From: Prorocentrum cordatum
Lineage: Eukaryota; Sar; Dinophyceae; Prorocentrales; Prorocentraceae
Assembly: GCA_963575745.1 (NCBI GenBank)
Contig: CAUYUJ010015693.1
Coordinates: 341,432 to 405,431, forward strand
Length of the DNA: 64,000 nt
Reading direction: 5' to 3'
Made by a program: the position numbers and the translations under genes
Shown here: positions 1 to 11,353 of the stretch, in pieces
Layout: every line of letters starts with the position of its first letter
How positions within the stretch are numbered: the first letter of the stretch is position 1
The notes under the pieces: model-generated
Told to the model about the DNA's origin: nothing
What the model saw: only the letters and a program-made list of their open reading frames with translations
Databases searched by the model: none

Positions 1-617
1 CATGGTCCGTTCACGCAGTCCACGCCCTAATTATCCGATCGCGTCGGCACGGCACGATCTTATGTGCACAGAAACTAATGCACAAACAAGTTCGTGCTGA
101 CCCACATCGGAAGCGAATGTGCATGGCATTCAGAAGGCGCGCGCGATGCGATTGCGAATGCGATGCCGCTTGCGATTCTGAAGGTAAGCACGAAAAACAT
201 GTACAAGTGACGGGGCCACGGGCGGCAACGATCTTGCTCGCATGCTGGCGCATCATTGCACGAATCTTGCGAACCCTCATATCAATGAACAAAGGTTGTC
301 ATTCATTTTCGTGCAGATTTTTCGTCTAATGTTTCATACTGTTGCCAAGGGGGGCGCACAGCCGCAGGCTGATGCGCGCGCAGGGGTCGGCGCGACGGGC
401 CAGCTGCGCCGCGGCGCGCGCGACGCTGCGGCAAGACCGCGAGGCGATACGTGCGTTTCATTGCAAATGTTGTGGGCGCGCGCAGCCTGGCAGTGGACGC
501 GCGCGCAGGCGCGCCGCGGGGATCGCGCGCGGGGGAAGGTCGCGGCGCGCCCCGGCGCCCGCCGCGTGAGGGGGCCGAACGGGCATTCATTGTCCGTGGG
601 TGCGTGGCTGAAGTGCG
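1..617. other. GC-rich stretch without a recognisable gene
   Basis: The part after about 345 is very GC-rich with many CGCG runs. Overlapping open frames exist on both strands, but they are arginine- and alanine-rich products of base composition and show no domain. Confidence 0.6.
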
Positions 618-632
618 TTGTTGTTGTTGTTT

Positions 633-675
<43 letters not shown>

Positions 676-698
676 GGTTTTGGTGTTGTTGTTGTTGA
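618..698 (+). repeat. (TTG)n microsatellite
   Basis: An almost uninterrupted TTG tract with a few T or G substitutions. It precedes a flank module that also follows the TTG tract at 1,597. On the minus strand it reads as CAA and creates false poly-Gln, poly-Asn or poly-Thr frames. Confidence 0.95.
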
Positions 699-797
699 AC
701 ATGATTAATTCTAAAGAATAATTATTGTTGGGACCCCTGGTGCACGGCCCCCCTGCGCCGCCCAGGCCGCAGCTACATTTTCATCATTTTCGTGAGG
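699..797 (+). repeat. TTG-flank module, partial third copy
   Basis: The segment has TTATTGTTGGG, a GCC-rich stretch, then CAGCTACATTTTCATC. The same order of words occurs at about 1,665-1,750 and 4,480-4,570. It is a shortened, diverged relative of the start of the two-copy duplication further right. Confidence 0.6.
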
Positions 798-1596
798 AAG
801 CCTCAGGTAATACGATGTCATCAAGATCCGGTTGTTTTGTTGTAATCCGTTTTCCCTTGCAAAAAACACTATAAAATGACATTTCTTGTTCTAATATAAT
901 CAAATTTCAAGAATCCCTTGCAAAAAATAAGGTAAAGTGGACATTCGCGCGCGCAAGACGAAATCCTTCCAAAAGCTTAGTGTTCGGAGCGATTTTAACA
1001 TAAAAACATCAAAAAACCAATGGTTTTTCAACAAAAAAATGTCAAAATCTCATCCCGCGCGCTCTTGCGGATTCGTAGGAAAACCAACACTTTTTAAACA
1101 TTTCTGTCAAACGGGCTTTTGCGAGCAACTTTTTCGAACTTCTGCGACAACGGTTGCGCACCTGCCAGGGCCATCATCCCTGTCAAATAATACCATGCGG
1201 GACACATTCGTTTTTTCTTCGCGCGCGCACGCCGAAATCTCCAAAAACCATTGGGCTTCTTAAGAATTTTAGCACCGCGCATCATAAAATCACACGAATC
1301 GCACCGTAGGTCCTCGAAAAACACCTGCACGACTTTTCAAAATTTCTACCCGCGCGCGCTGTCCTAACAACTTCTGTGGGTGTGTACTCCACGCCAGTGT
1401 AGTAGCCACGGTCGTCCGCAGGCCACGAAGTGAAGTGTCCGAACGTCATAGGGCGGGAAGCTGGGTGTGGGTGGTGGCGAAGAGTCGTGTGGATATTTGG
1501 TAGAGCTTGCACTGCCCCCCCACAAAGTGGGGGTATTGGCTGGCGTCGCATGAAAACCCTGGCACTGGTGAGAACACTGAGCGTTCGGGTAAAGTG
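798..1596. other. AT-richer intergenic stretch
   Basis: It is clearly less GC-rich than its neighbours up to about 1,330. The word TCCCTTGCAAAAAA occurs twice about 60 bp apart, near 853 and 913. An imperfect direct repeat starting GCGCGCGCA and containing CGAAATC lies near 948 and 1,222. I see no gene. Confidence 0.5.
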
Positions 1597-1609
1597 ATTG
1601 TTGTTGTTC

Positions 1610-1659
<50 letters not shown>
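1597..1659 (+). repeat. (TTG)n microsatellite
   Basis: A nearly pure TTG tract that marks the left edge of the first copy of the long direct duplication. Confidence 0.95.
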
Positions 1660-3076
1660 CAATGTCAATTACTCAACAATTATAATTGTTGGGCCCCTTA
1701 CAGGCGCCCTGGCGCTCTCGCCGAGGCGCCGGCTGCATTTTCATCGAAAATGAGCTCACTCTCAAGCGGTTTGGGGGGCCGCCCAAACTGGCTCCCCAAC
1801 AACAACAACGCTCCAGTTCGAGACTTCTTCCTTTTTAACTCAGGGCCGGTGCTTTTGCTCGCCGCCGAAAGCAGCCGTTTCAACAAAACCAGCGTTCCCG
1901 CTCGAGACACCCTCCCGTTTTACCTTGGACAGGCGCGCTGCGCTTTCTCTCATCGGTGCCGCCCCCCAGCAACAACAACAACGCTCCCGTTCGAGACATC
2001 CTCCCTTTTTTGCTCACGGTGGTGCTGTTGCTCGCCGCCGACAGCCCCCCTCCCGACAAAACCAGCGCTCCCGCCAGAGACTTCCTCCCGTTTTACGCTG
2101 GACTGGCGCCCTTCTTTCATCCTCCTCGTCCTCCTCCTCCTCCTCCTCCGCCTCCTCCTCCTCCTCTTCCTCCCTCCTTCCCCTTTTTTCTTCCTCCCTT
2201 TTCCTCCCTCCACCCCCTCTTCTTCCTCCTCCCAGTTCCCTCTCCCGTCCCTCTTTCCTCCCTCCTCCTCCTCCTCCTCCTCCTCTTTCCCTTTTCGTCC
2301 CCCTTGTCTCCGCCCTCCTTCTGCCTCCTTCCTCTCTTCCCCCTTCCCCTTCCGTCCTCCCTCGTCGCTCCCGTTTGATACTTCCCCACCTTTTACTCAA
2401 GATTGGGGCCCTCGTTTCGGCATCGCCTCTGGGGGGGTTCCAAGAGTCCCTGTTGAACCTTAATAATTTAATAACCTTCACTTTGGAGAGCATAGATAAT
2501 GTGGAGGAGGAGGAGAAGAAGGAGGACAGTTGACTTCCAGGGTCTCCAAGGTTCGAAGGTCGAAGGAGTGACTTCAGGGATTCCTTGAGAGGGGGTGGAA
2601 GGGGCAGGTGGAGGATGCGAGCATGGGAGCGGCATCGCCTGGGGGCGTGAACGTTCAGGGTCACGCGCCGAGGCCGCAGGATGGTGGCGCAACAGTTCGA
2701 AAGAGGAGTAAGAACCACCTCGTCCTCGGAGGTACTGCTACTACAACTACTCCCCCTTCCTCCCCCTCCTCCTCCTCCTCCATCTTCCTCCTCCTCCTCC
2801 TCCTCTCCCTCTTCCTCTCCCTCATATTCCTTCCGCTCCTCGTCCTCTTCCTCCTCTTCCGAGATGCGGGGCGCGCGCAAGGCGATTGCGAGAGCGATGT
2901 GCCGCCCGAGCTGTGGTTGTCGAAGTTCCTCGGAAGAGGTGGTGGCGATATTTTCTTGGGTGGGAGATCTGGGCGAGGGAATATCGGGCCCCGCATGCCA
3001 GACATATCCTCCATGGCGGGGCGTTGTATCCAGAAGGATGCGTGTGGCATGTGGAAGCATGGCGCATGATGGTAAA
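1660..3076 (+). repeat. Segmental duplication, copy 1
   Basis: This block matches 4,475-6,367 in order and sequence. Both start with CAATTACTCAA then ATTGTTGGGCCCCTTA. They continue through repeated phrases such as CAACAACAACGCTCC and GCTCCCG..GAGAC, a CTC-rich tract, a GAG-rich spacer and a unique 3' part ending GTGGAAGCATGGCGCA-GATGGTAA. The CTC tract here is about 230 bp, far shorter than in copy 2, so microsatellite expansion explains most of the length difference. Long frames across the block are low-complexity Pro/Ser or Arg/Glu/Gly strings and are not genes. Confidence 0.85.
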
Positions 3077-3147
3077 ATGATTGTTGTTGTTGTTATTGTT
3101 GTTGTTGCTGTGGTTGTGGTTGTTGTTGTTGTTGTTGTTGTTGTTGG

Positions 3148-3237
<90 letters not shown>
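3077..3237 (+). repeat. Long (TTG)n microsatellite
   Basis: About 160 bp of TTG with a few CTG, TGG and TAT variants. It separates duplication copy 1 from the first TTG-bounded composite element. Confidence 0.97.
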
Positions 3238-3241
<4 letters not shown>

Positions 3242-3411
3242 TATTCCCACGATTGAAGAATCTGTATCCCTTCCGGCGCGCGCTGAATTCTTCCGGCGCT
3301 CGCGCCCTGTGTTTTACCAGGGAAAGTCTCCCTTTTCAAATTATAGTATTGGCCCCTGGGTTACAGCGACAACGGCTCCCGCCTGGGACTTCCTCGCAGT
3401 TTAGCCAGGGC

Positions 3412-4110
3412 CCTTCGTGGCCCCGTTGCAGCCCTTCGCGGCCCTGTTGCAGCCCTTCATGGCCACGGTGCGCCCCTTCGTGGCCCCCATCGCAGCCCTT
3501 CGTGGCCCCGTTTCAGCCCTTCGTGGCCCCCTCGCTGCCCTTCGTGGCCCCGTTGCAGCCCTTCGTGGCCCCCTCGCAGCCCTTTCGTGGCCCCGTTGCA
3601 GCCCTTCGTGGCCCCCTCGCTGACCTTCGTGGCCCCGTTGCAGCCCTTCGTGGCCCCTTCGCTGCCCTTCGTGGCCCCCTCTATGTATGCCCTTCGTGGC
3701 CCCCGCTCGTTCGCGCCCGTCGTGGCCCCATATGCGTGCCCTTCGTGGCCCCGCTGTCGCCCTTTGTGGCCCCCTTGCTGTCCTCCGTGGCCCCGTTGCT
3801 GCCCTCAGTGGCCCCGTCCGTGCCCTCCGCGGCCCAATGTACGCATGCCCTTCGTGGCCCCCGCTCGCTCGCGCCCGTCGTGGCCCCAGTGCGTGCCCTT
3901 CGTGGCCTCGCTGTCGCCCTTTGTGGCCCCCTCGCTGTCCTACGTGGCCCAGTTGCTACCCTCAGTGGCCCCGTCGTTGCCTTCTGTGGCCCCGCACTAT
4001 CAGCCCCTCGTGGCCCCCGCTCGTTCGCGCTCTTCGTGGCCCCATACGCATTCCCTTCGTGTCCCCGTTGTCGCCCTTCGTGGCCTACTTCGCGCCCTTC
4101 GTGGCCCTGC
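3412..4110 (+). repeat. CCCTTCGTGGCCCC minisatellite array
   Basis: Degenerate tandem units of about 21-24 bp share the core CCCTTCGTGGCCCC followed by GTTGCAG, TCGCTG or similar. Many units are multiples of three, so several frames stay open and give Pro/Trp/Ala- or Arg/Gly-rich translations. An 811-residue frame starting at 3,253 is an artefact of this array plus the CTC tract beyond it. Related arrays lie at 10,005-10,420 and 46,310-46,490. Confidence 0.9.
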
Positions 4111-4137
4111 TGTTGTTCTATCTCTCGCTCTCGCTTT

Positions 4138-4147
4138 CGCTCGTCGC

Positions 4148-4185
<38 letters not shown>

Positions 4186-4191
4186 TCGACT

Positions 4192-4225
<34 letters not shown>

Positions 4226-4228
4226 GGT
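4138..4228 (+). repeat. (TCG)n microsatellite
   Basis: A TCG/CGT tract with few interruptions at the right end of the minisatellite array. Confidence 0.9.
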
Positions 4229-4474
4229 CGGTCCCATGTCCGTCCCTGTTGGGGTCGGGCTGCCGCCGATTAGCGCTGCCGCTGGCCAGGCCGACGGTCC
4301 GCGGCCGCCCCGCCGCTTGCCAGGGCCCGGCCTGCAGGGAAGAAAGGTATACCCCCCAAAAGGGGCACGATCGAAGACAAAGACGGCGGGGATCGAGGAT
4401 TTGGGGAAATACGCGTAAACGGACACTCGAACAGATAAGAGCGAACAGTCTTAAAATGATGGCTGTTACTGCGG

Positions 4475-6367
4475 AGTGCCAATTACTCAATTATTATTGT
4501 TGGGCCCCTTATAGTCGCCCTGGCGGTCTCGCCGAGGCGCCGGCTGCGTTTTCATTGAAAATGAGGCTCATTATCGAGCGTCTTGGGGGACCGCCAAAAC
4601 CAGCCCCCCACAACAACAACGCTCCAGTTCGAGACCTCCTCCTTTTTTACTCAGGGCCGGTGCTCTTGCTCGCCGCCGAGAACAGCCGTCTCAACAAAAC
4701 CAGCGCTCCCGCTCAAGACATCCTCCCGTTTTACCTTGGACAGGCGCGCTACGCTTTCTCTCATCGGCGCCGCCCCCCAGCAACAACAACAACGCTCCCG
4801 TTCGAGACATCCTCCCTTCTTTACTCAAGGCGGTGCTCGTGCTCGCCGCCGACAGCCACCGTCCCGACAAAACCAACGCTCCCGCCCGAGCTCTCCTACC
4901 GTTTTACGCTGGACTGGCGCCCTTTTCTCCTCCTCCTCCTCCTCCTCCTGTTCCTCCTCCTCCTCTTCCTCCTCGTCCTCCTCCCCCTCCTTTTTCCCAT
5001 CCCTCTCTCCTCCTCCTCCCCCTCTCCTCTCTCCTCCTCCTCCTCCTCCTCCTCCTCCTCCTCTCCTCCTCCTCTCCTCCTCTTCGTCCCCCTCCCTCCT
5101 CTTATTCCCTCTTCCCTCCTCCACCCGCTCCTCTTCTCCCTCCCTTTTCCCTCCTCCGTCCCTCTTTTCTCCCTCCTCCTCCTCCCCCCTTTTCCTCCCT
5201 CTCCTCCATCTCCTCCTCCTCCTCCTCTTCCTCCTCCTCCTCCCTCCTCCTCCTCCTCCCTCCTCCTCCTCCTCCTCCTCCTCCTCTCTCCCCCTCCTCC
5301 TCTCCTCCTCCTCCTCCTCCTCCTCCTCCTCCTCCCTCCTCCTCTCGTCCTCTCCTTCCCTACTCGTCTTCGTCCTCCTCCTCCTCCTTTCCTCCTCCTC
5401 CTTTTCCTCGTCCTTTTCCTCCTCGTCCTCCTCCTTTTCATCCTCCTCCGCCTCCTCCTCCTCCTCCTTCCTCCTTCCCCCTCTGTTTTCCTCACTCTTT
5501 CTCCCTCCGCCCCCTCCTCCTCTCCCTCCTCCCTCCTCCCTCTCCCGTCCTTTTTTCCTCCCTCCTCCTCCTCCTCCTCATCCCTCCTTTCCCTCTTCGT
5601 CCCCCTTGTTTCCCACCGCCTCCCTCCTCCCTCCTCCTTCCTCCCTCCACCCTTCCCCTTTCCGTCCTCCCTCGTCGTTCCTTTTTGATACGTCCTCACC
5701 TTTTACCCAAGACTTGGGCCTTCGTTTCGGCATCGCTTCTGGGGGGGCTTCCAAGAGTCCCTGTTGAACCTCACTTATGAAATACTTATCGCTTTTTGAG
5801 AGCATTGCTAATGTGGAGGAGGAGGAAGAGAAGGAGGACGGATGATTCCCAGAGACTCCAAGGGTCGAGGGTCCAAGGATTGACTTCAGGGATTCCTTGT
5901 GAGGGCGTGGATGGGGCAGGTGGCGGATGCGAGCATGGGGGCGGCAGCGCCTGGGGGCGTGAACGTTCAGGGTCACGCGCCGAGGCCGCAGGATGGTGGC
6001 GCAACAGTTCGAACGAGGAGTAAGACCCACCTCGTCCTCGGAGGTACTGCTACTAGAACTACTCCTAATTCCTCCTCCATCCTCCTCCTCCTCCTCTCCC
6101 TCTTCCTCTCCCTCATCTTCCCTGCGTTCCTCGTCCTCTTCCTCCTCCTCCGAGATGCGGGGCGTGCGCAAGGCGATTGCGATGGCGATGCGCCGCCCGA
6201 GCTGTGGACGTCGAAGTTCCTCGGAAGAGGTGGTGGCGATGCTTTCTTGGGCGGGCGACCTGGGCGGAGGAATTTCCGGCCCCGCATGCCAGGGACACCC
6301 CCATGATGGGGCGCGGTATCCAGAAGGATGCGTGTGGCATGTGGAAGCATGGCGCACGATGGTAACA
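4475..6367 (+). repeat. Segmental duplication, copy 2
   Basis: This is a direct repeat of 1,660-3,076 with many substitutions. Its CTC tract (about 4,925-5,600) is roughly three times as long. The 3' part from about 5,700 onward matches copy 1 closely, including the phrase AGGGTCACGCGCCGAGGCC and the terminal GAAGCATGGCGCACGATGG. A short TTG-like tract follows at 6,368-6,400. Confidence 0.85.
4925..5600 (+). repeat. Large CTC (TCC) tract
   Basis: About 675 bp of CTC/TCC trinucleotides with interruptions by CC, TT and CG. It yields Ser, Pro or Leu runs on the plus strand and Glu, Arg or Gly runs on the minus strand. The strand is almost entirely pyrimidine. Confidence 0.95.
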
Positions 6368-6404
6368 TGATTGTCGTTGATGTTGTTGTTGCTGCTGTCG
6401 TTGA

Positions 6405-7150
6405 GTTCTCAATTCCGTAAAGTTTTTTATTGTTGATCGCCTCTCGCCGATGCATATTGTCTGCTCAGTCAAAGTGCGCCCCTCGACGCTCGTGCCTTGT
6501 TTTTTTTGGCAGGGGAAATCGTCGTTGTCAAACTGGGCACCTGGCCCCCCGAATACAACAACAACGGCTCCCGCCTGAGTCTTCCTCCAAATAAATTCAG
6601 GCCCCCCCGTCCATTTACTCAGGATGCGGCTCCCGCTCGATCCTTCCTCACAGTTTACCCCGAGACACCTTGTCCAGAGAGGCCCCCGAACTCAGGAACG
6701 GCGCTCTCGCTCGAGATTTCCTCGCAATTCAGTCAGGTCGGCGGAGGCCCAGCCACGACGACAAGGACTCCTGTTCGATGCCCCCTCAGGATTTATTTCG
6801 AGAGTCCCTGGCCACAAAAGGCACCCGAACTCAGGAACGGCGCTTTCGCTCGAGACCTTCCCGTAATTCTGGCAATTTGGTGGAACCCCGGACACGGCGA
6901 CAAGGGCTTCCGCCCGATATTTTTCCATTGGAGCTCCGAGAGCCCCTGGCCAGAGAGGCGCCCGAACTCAGGAACGGCGCTCTCGCTCGAGGACTCATCG
7001 CTGCTCAGTCAGTGGCCGACAAGGAAGATACCCCCCCCAAAGGGGGCGCGGTCGAAGACGAAGTGGGCGGGCATCGAGGATTGGAGTATATGGAATGCAA
7101 GACACGCGTGCCAGTAAGAGCGAACAGTCTTAGAATCAGTGTTGCTGTTG
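6405..7150 (+). repeat. TTG-bounded composite repeat, copy B
   Basis: The left module (TTATTGTTGATCG, CTCGTGCCTTG, GGCACCTGGCCCC, CAACAACAACGGCTCCCGCC) and right module (AAGATACCCCCCCCAAAGG, GATTGGAGTATATGG, AGAGCGAACAGTCTTAGAAT) are conserved. The middle differs from the other copies. It holds three units built on CCGAACTCAGGAACGGCGCT followed by a variant of TCGCTCGAGA, at about 6,685, 6,828 and 6,960. Confidence 0.7.
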
Positions 7151-7370
7151 TTGCCCAACTCTCATAACTGAAAAGAACAATTGCCCTGCGACGTGCCCAG
7201 CCCACGCGCATCAAGTGGCAAAAGGAGTGGGCCAACATTAGCAGGAACAGCGATAATATAGGCGATGTGAATTGCTGTGCAAACTACATGGGATGCGCAC
7301 GCATTGCACGGATCACAGGACGACGATCGAAAGAACGAGGATTAAAGCCCCAGGCTCGCGTATGACGTCA

Positions 7371-9140
7371 CTCCGCTGGGCCACCCAGCAGCCCTCGAAA
7401 GTGGTGACAGTTTCGCAGATCGCAGCCCCCCAAGGATGGCGAGGTCTAATCTGAATCCGAATATGTCCCCACTCCGCTGGGCCCTCCAGCAGCCCTCGAA
7501 AGTGGCGACAGTTTCGCAGATCGCAGCCCTTCGGGGATGGCGAAGTCGAGCCTGAGTCTGCGTAGGACCCACTCCGCTGGCCCCCCAGCAGCCATCGAAA
7601 GTGGCGACGGTTTCGCAAATCGCAGTCCCCCAGGAATGGCGAGGTCGAATCTGAGTACCCCACTCCGCTGCCCCCCCCCCAGCAGCCCTCGAAACTGGCG
7701 ACAATTTCGCAAATCGCAGCCCCCCCCAGCGATGGCGAGGTCTAATCTGAGTCCCCGTGGGGGCTCACTCCGCTGGTCACCCCAGCAGCCCTCGGAAGTG
7801 GCGACAATTTCGCAGATCGCAGCCCCCCAGAGATGGCGAGGTCTAATCTGAATCCCCGTGGGGCCTCACTCCGCTGGGCCCCCAGCAGCCCTCGAAAGTG
7901 GCGACGGTTTCACATCGCAGATCGCAGCCCCCCAGGGATGGCGAGATCTAATCTGAGTCCCCGTGGTGGTGCCTCACTCCGCTGGGCCCCCCAGCAGCCC
8001 TCGAAAGTGGCGACAGTTTCACAGATCGCAGCCCCCCCAGGGATGGCGAGGTCTAATCGGAGTCCCCGTGGTGCCTCACTCCGCTGGACCCACCAGCAGT
8101 CCTCGAAAGTGGCGACAGTTTCACAGATCGCAGCCCCCACAAATGGCGAGGTCTAATCTGAATCCCCGTGGTGCCTCACTCCGCTGGATGCAGCGAAAGA
8201 CAGTCAGATAATGGCGAGGTCTAATCTGATCCCCGTGGTGCCTCACTCCGCTGGACCCACCAGCAGCCCTCGAAAGTGGCGACAGTTTCACAGATCGCAG
8301 CCCCCCAGGGATGGCGAGGTCTAATCTGAGTCCCCGTGGTGCCTCACTCCGCTGGACCCACCAGCAGCCCTCGAAAGTGGCGACAGTTTCACAGATCGCA
8401 GCCCCCCCCAGGAGATGGCGAGGTCTAATCTGAATCCCCGTGGTGCCTCACTCCGCTGGACCCACCAGCAACCCTCGAAAGTGGCGACAGTTTCACATAT
8501 CGCAGCCCCCCCCAGGGATGGCGAGGTCTCATCTGAATCCTCGTGGTGCCTCACTCCGCTGGACCCACCAGCAGCCTTCGAAAGTGGCGACAGTTTCAGA
8601 GATCGCAGCCCCCCCCCAGAGATGGCGAGGTCTAATCTGAATCCCCGTGGTGCCTCACTCCGCTGGACACACCAGCAGCCTTCAAAAGTGGCGACAGTTT
8701 CAGAGATCGCAGCCTCCCAGCCCCCTGAGATGGCGAGGTCTAATCTGAATCCGCGTGGTGCCTCACTCCGCTGGACCCACCAGCAGCCCTCGAAAGTGGC
8801 GACAGTTTCACATATCGCAGCCACCCCAGAGATGGCGAGGCCTAATCTGAGTCCCCGTGGTGCCTCACTCCGCTGGACCCACCAGCAGCCCTCGAAAGTG
8901 GCGACAGTTTCACAGATCGCAGCCCCCACAAATGGCGAGGTCTAATCTGAATCCCCGTGGTGCCTCGCTCCGCTGGACCCACCAGCAGCCCTCGAAAGTG
9001 GCGACAGTTTCACAGATCGCAGCCCCCCCAGGGATGGCGAGGTCTAATCTGGGTCTGAGTACGACCCCACTCCGTTGGGCCCCCCAGCAGCCTTCGAAAG
9101 TGGCGACAGTTTCGCAGATCGCAGCCCCGCACAGGGATGA
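7371..9140 (+). repeat. 102-bp tandem repeat array
   Basis: About 17 units of roughly 99-105 bp. Each contains TCACTCCGCTGGRCCC, CAGCAGCCCTCGAAAGTGGC, GACAGTTTC-CAGATCGCAG and ATGGCGAGGTCTAATCTGA. The spacing of GCGACAG is 101-102 bp in the best part (7,505; 8,010; 8,112; 8,279; 8,380). As 102 is divisible by three, open frames run on both strands and give 34-residue repeats. Nothing supports a real protein. One unit near 8,180-8,215 is partly replaced. Confidence 0.95.
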
Positions 9141-9284
9141 CCAGGCAGGAGGCAAGCTGACACGCGGCGACGAGCAAGGTGAGATGCAGGGGGGAAGAGG
9201 AAAGGAGGAACGAGGCGGGAAGGAGGAGGACAAGGAGGAGACGCGACCGCACTGCTCTATTCAAAACGAGAACCCAACGCAGGA
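9141..9284. other. Spacer with purine-rich stretch
   Basis: A short unique stretch between the 102-bp array and composite copy C, with GGAGGA-rich DNA at about 9,190-9,240. No gene is seen. Confidence 0.5.
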
Positions 9285-9422
9285 AGGTTGGGAATTATTG
9301 TTGATCCTTCCCGCCCGGTGCACATTGTATTGTTTCGATTGAAGTGCCCCTCCCGGGGCTCGCACCTTGTTTTCTAACAGGGAAAGTCTTGAGGCTCAAA
9401 CTGTGTCGTTGGCCCCCGGCTT

Positions 9423-9488
<66 letters not shown>

Positions 9489-9546
9489 GGAGCAGCAGCA
9501 GCAGCAACAACAACAACAACACCAGCAACAACAACAACACCAACAA

Positions 9547-9577
<31 letters not shown>

Positions 9578-10820
9578 AGCAGCAGCAACAACAACAACAA
9601 CGGTTCCCGCCTGATACTTCCTCACACTGTATTGAGGAGTCGCGCCCTCTTTTGAGACTTCCTGACAATTTGCCACCGGATCGCGGCTCCCGTCTGATAC
9701 TTCATGACCATTTATTGCAGAATCGCGTTCTCGCTTGGGAATTCCTCGCCTCCGAACCGCTTCGCTTGATTTTTCTCTATAATTTATTCAGATGCCGGTC
9801 TTCGACACTCATGGATCGCGTTCCCGCTACATATTGCCTGGCGGTTCAAGCAGGACTGACGCTTCAACGACCAGCCTGGTCGACCCGCCCGTCGGGGCCT
9901 GCCCGCCCGACCAGCCCGTTAATGACTGCAGTCGCCGCTCGCTGTTCTTCGCCAGCCTTCGATGCCCCTCGTTGCCCGTACTGGTTCCGCGGTCGCCTTC
10001 GCTCGGTGCCCTTCGTGGCCCCGTTGCTGCCCTCAGTGGCCCCGTCGCTGCCCTTTGTGGCCCCACATTATATGCCCTTCGTGCCCCCCCCTCGCACGCG
10101 CGGTCGTGGCCCCATGTGCATGCCCTTTGTCGCCCCGCTGTCGCCCTTTGTGGCCCCGTCGCTGCCCTTCGTAGCCCCTTTGCTGCCCTCAGTGGCCCCG
10201 CTGTCGCTCTTTGTGGCCCCGTATACGAATTCCCTTCGTGGCCCCCGCTCGCTCGCGCCCGTCTTGTCCCCATATGCATGCCCTTCGTGGCACCGCTGTC
10301 GCCCTTCGTGGCCCCGTCGCTGCCCTTCGTGGTCCTGGTGCTGCCCTCAGCGGCCCCGTCGCTGCTCTCTGTGGCTTCGGATGTTATGCCCTTCGTGGCC
10401 CACGCTGGCTTTTCTCACGATTTACTTGGGAATCGCGCTATCGCTCGAAGCTTCCTCGCGATTCATGCAGGATCCACGCTTCAGCAACCCGCCTGTTCGA
10501 CCTCGTCTCCAGGGCCCGCCTTCCCGACCTGCCCTCTGTGGGTCTACCCACCCGATCTGCCCGTCTGGTCCTACCAGCTGTTTTCTGTTCCTTGTCCCCC
10601 CTCCTGCTAATTTCTCGCGTGCTCCATTATTCTCCCTCCCCTTTCCACCCGTCCTCTCATCCCTTGTTGTAGGGGCTGCACTAAATACGCGTTGCAGGTA
10701 AGGAAGACATGCCCCCAATGGGGTACGATCGAAGATGACGAGGGCGGGTGCCGAGGGTATGGGATATACGTATTGATTGGCACGTGAGCAGACAGGAGCG
10801 AACAGTCTTAAAATGGTTGT
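9285..10820 (+). repeat. TTG-bounded composite repeat, copy C
   Basis: The left module (ATTATTGTTGATCC, GGTGCACATTGT, TTCGATTGAAGTGCCCCTCC, GGGAAAGTCTTGAGG) is nearly identical to that at 45,760. A long CAA tract follows at 9,423-9,601, then phrases of the type GGTTCCCGCCTGATACTTCC. A CCCTTCGTGGCCCC array spans 10,005-10,420. The right module with ACGATCGAAGATGACGAGGG and GGAGCGAACAGTCTTAAAAT ends near 10,815, followed by TTG/CTG repeats. Confidence 0.75.
9423..9601 (+). repeat. (CAA)n/(CAG)n microsatellite
   Basis: About 180 bp of CAA with scattered CAG and CAC triplets. It is the reverse complement of the TTG tracts seen elsewhere and gives a false polyglutamine frame. Confidence 0.95.
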
Positions 10821-10900
10821 TGCTGTTGTTGCTGTTGCTGTTGCTGTTGTTGATATTGCTGTTGGTATTATTGTTGTTGTTAGTTGTCGTTGTCCCCCCC

Positions 10901-11137
10901 GCGACCCACCCGCGACCCACCTCGCGACCCACCCCGCGACCCACCCCGCGACCCACCCCGCGACCCACCCCGCGACCCACCCCGCAACCCACCCCGCGAC
11001 CCACCCGAGACCCACCCCGCGACCCATCCTCGAACCACCCGCGACTCACTCGCGACCCACTTGCGACCCACCCGCGACCCATCCCGCGACCCATCCCGCG
11101 ACCCATCCCGCGACCCACCCGCGACCCACTAGCGACC
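10901..11137 (+). repeat. GCGACCCACCCC 12-bp tandem array
   Basis: About 19 units of 11-13 bp follow the TTG/CTG tract at the end of composite copy C. They give Thr-His-Pro-Arg repeats on the plus strand and Gly-Trp-Val-Ala repeats on the minus strand. It is a simple minisatellite. Confidence 0.95.
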
Positions 11138-11353
11138 GATCCACATTGGTTTGAGAAAAGAATCGGCACCTGCGGCGGGCTCGTTGTGTAATGTGTGAAA
11201 TTTTTGGCGACTGCGGCGGGCTTCTCCAGAGTTTCGCAGACTGCCGACGTCCCCACCGTCCCCTCACTCTTATCCGCATCTGCGGGGTGCTACGTAGATA
11301 TTTGTTCGTTTCGCGACGCGCTCGCGGCGGCGCGCTCGCCCGCGGCGCGGGAC

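Larger units (their letters stand above)
3238..4460 (+). repeat. TTG-bounded composite repeat, copy A
   Basis: The left module has a CTCGCGCCCTGTGTTTTACC-like word and GGGAAAGTCT, then a CAACGGCTCCCGCCTG word. A minisatellite array and a TCG tract follow. The right module has GATCGAAGACAAAGACGGCG, then GAGCGAACAGTCTTAAAATG. The same left and right modules recur at 6,405-7,150, 9,285-10,820 and 45,760-47,290, always beside TTG-rich DNA. I see no coding capacity. It may be a non-autonomous dispersed element. Confidence 0.7.

Noticed and set aside
2014-3060. 348-codon minus-strand open frame
   Set aside because: Mostly Glu/Arg/Gly from CTC tracts, and it spans part of a duplicated repeat. No domain.
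3253-5688. 811-codon plus-strand open frame
   Set aside because: It is built from the CCCTTCGTGGCCCC array, a TCG tract and a long CTC tract, all with periods near multiples of three. The translation is Pro/Ser/Leu low complexity.
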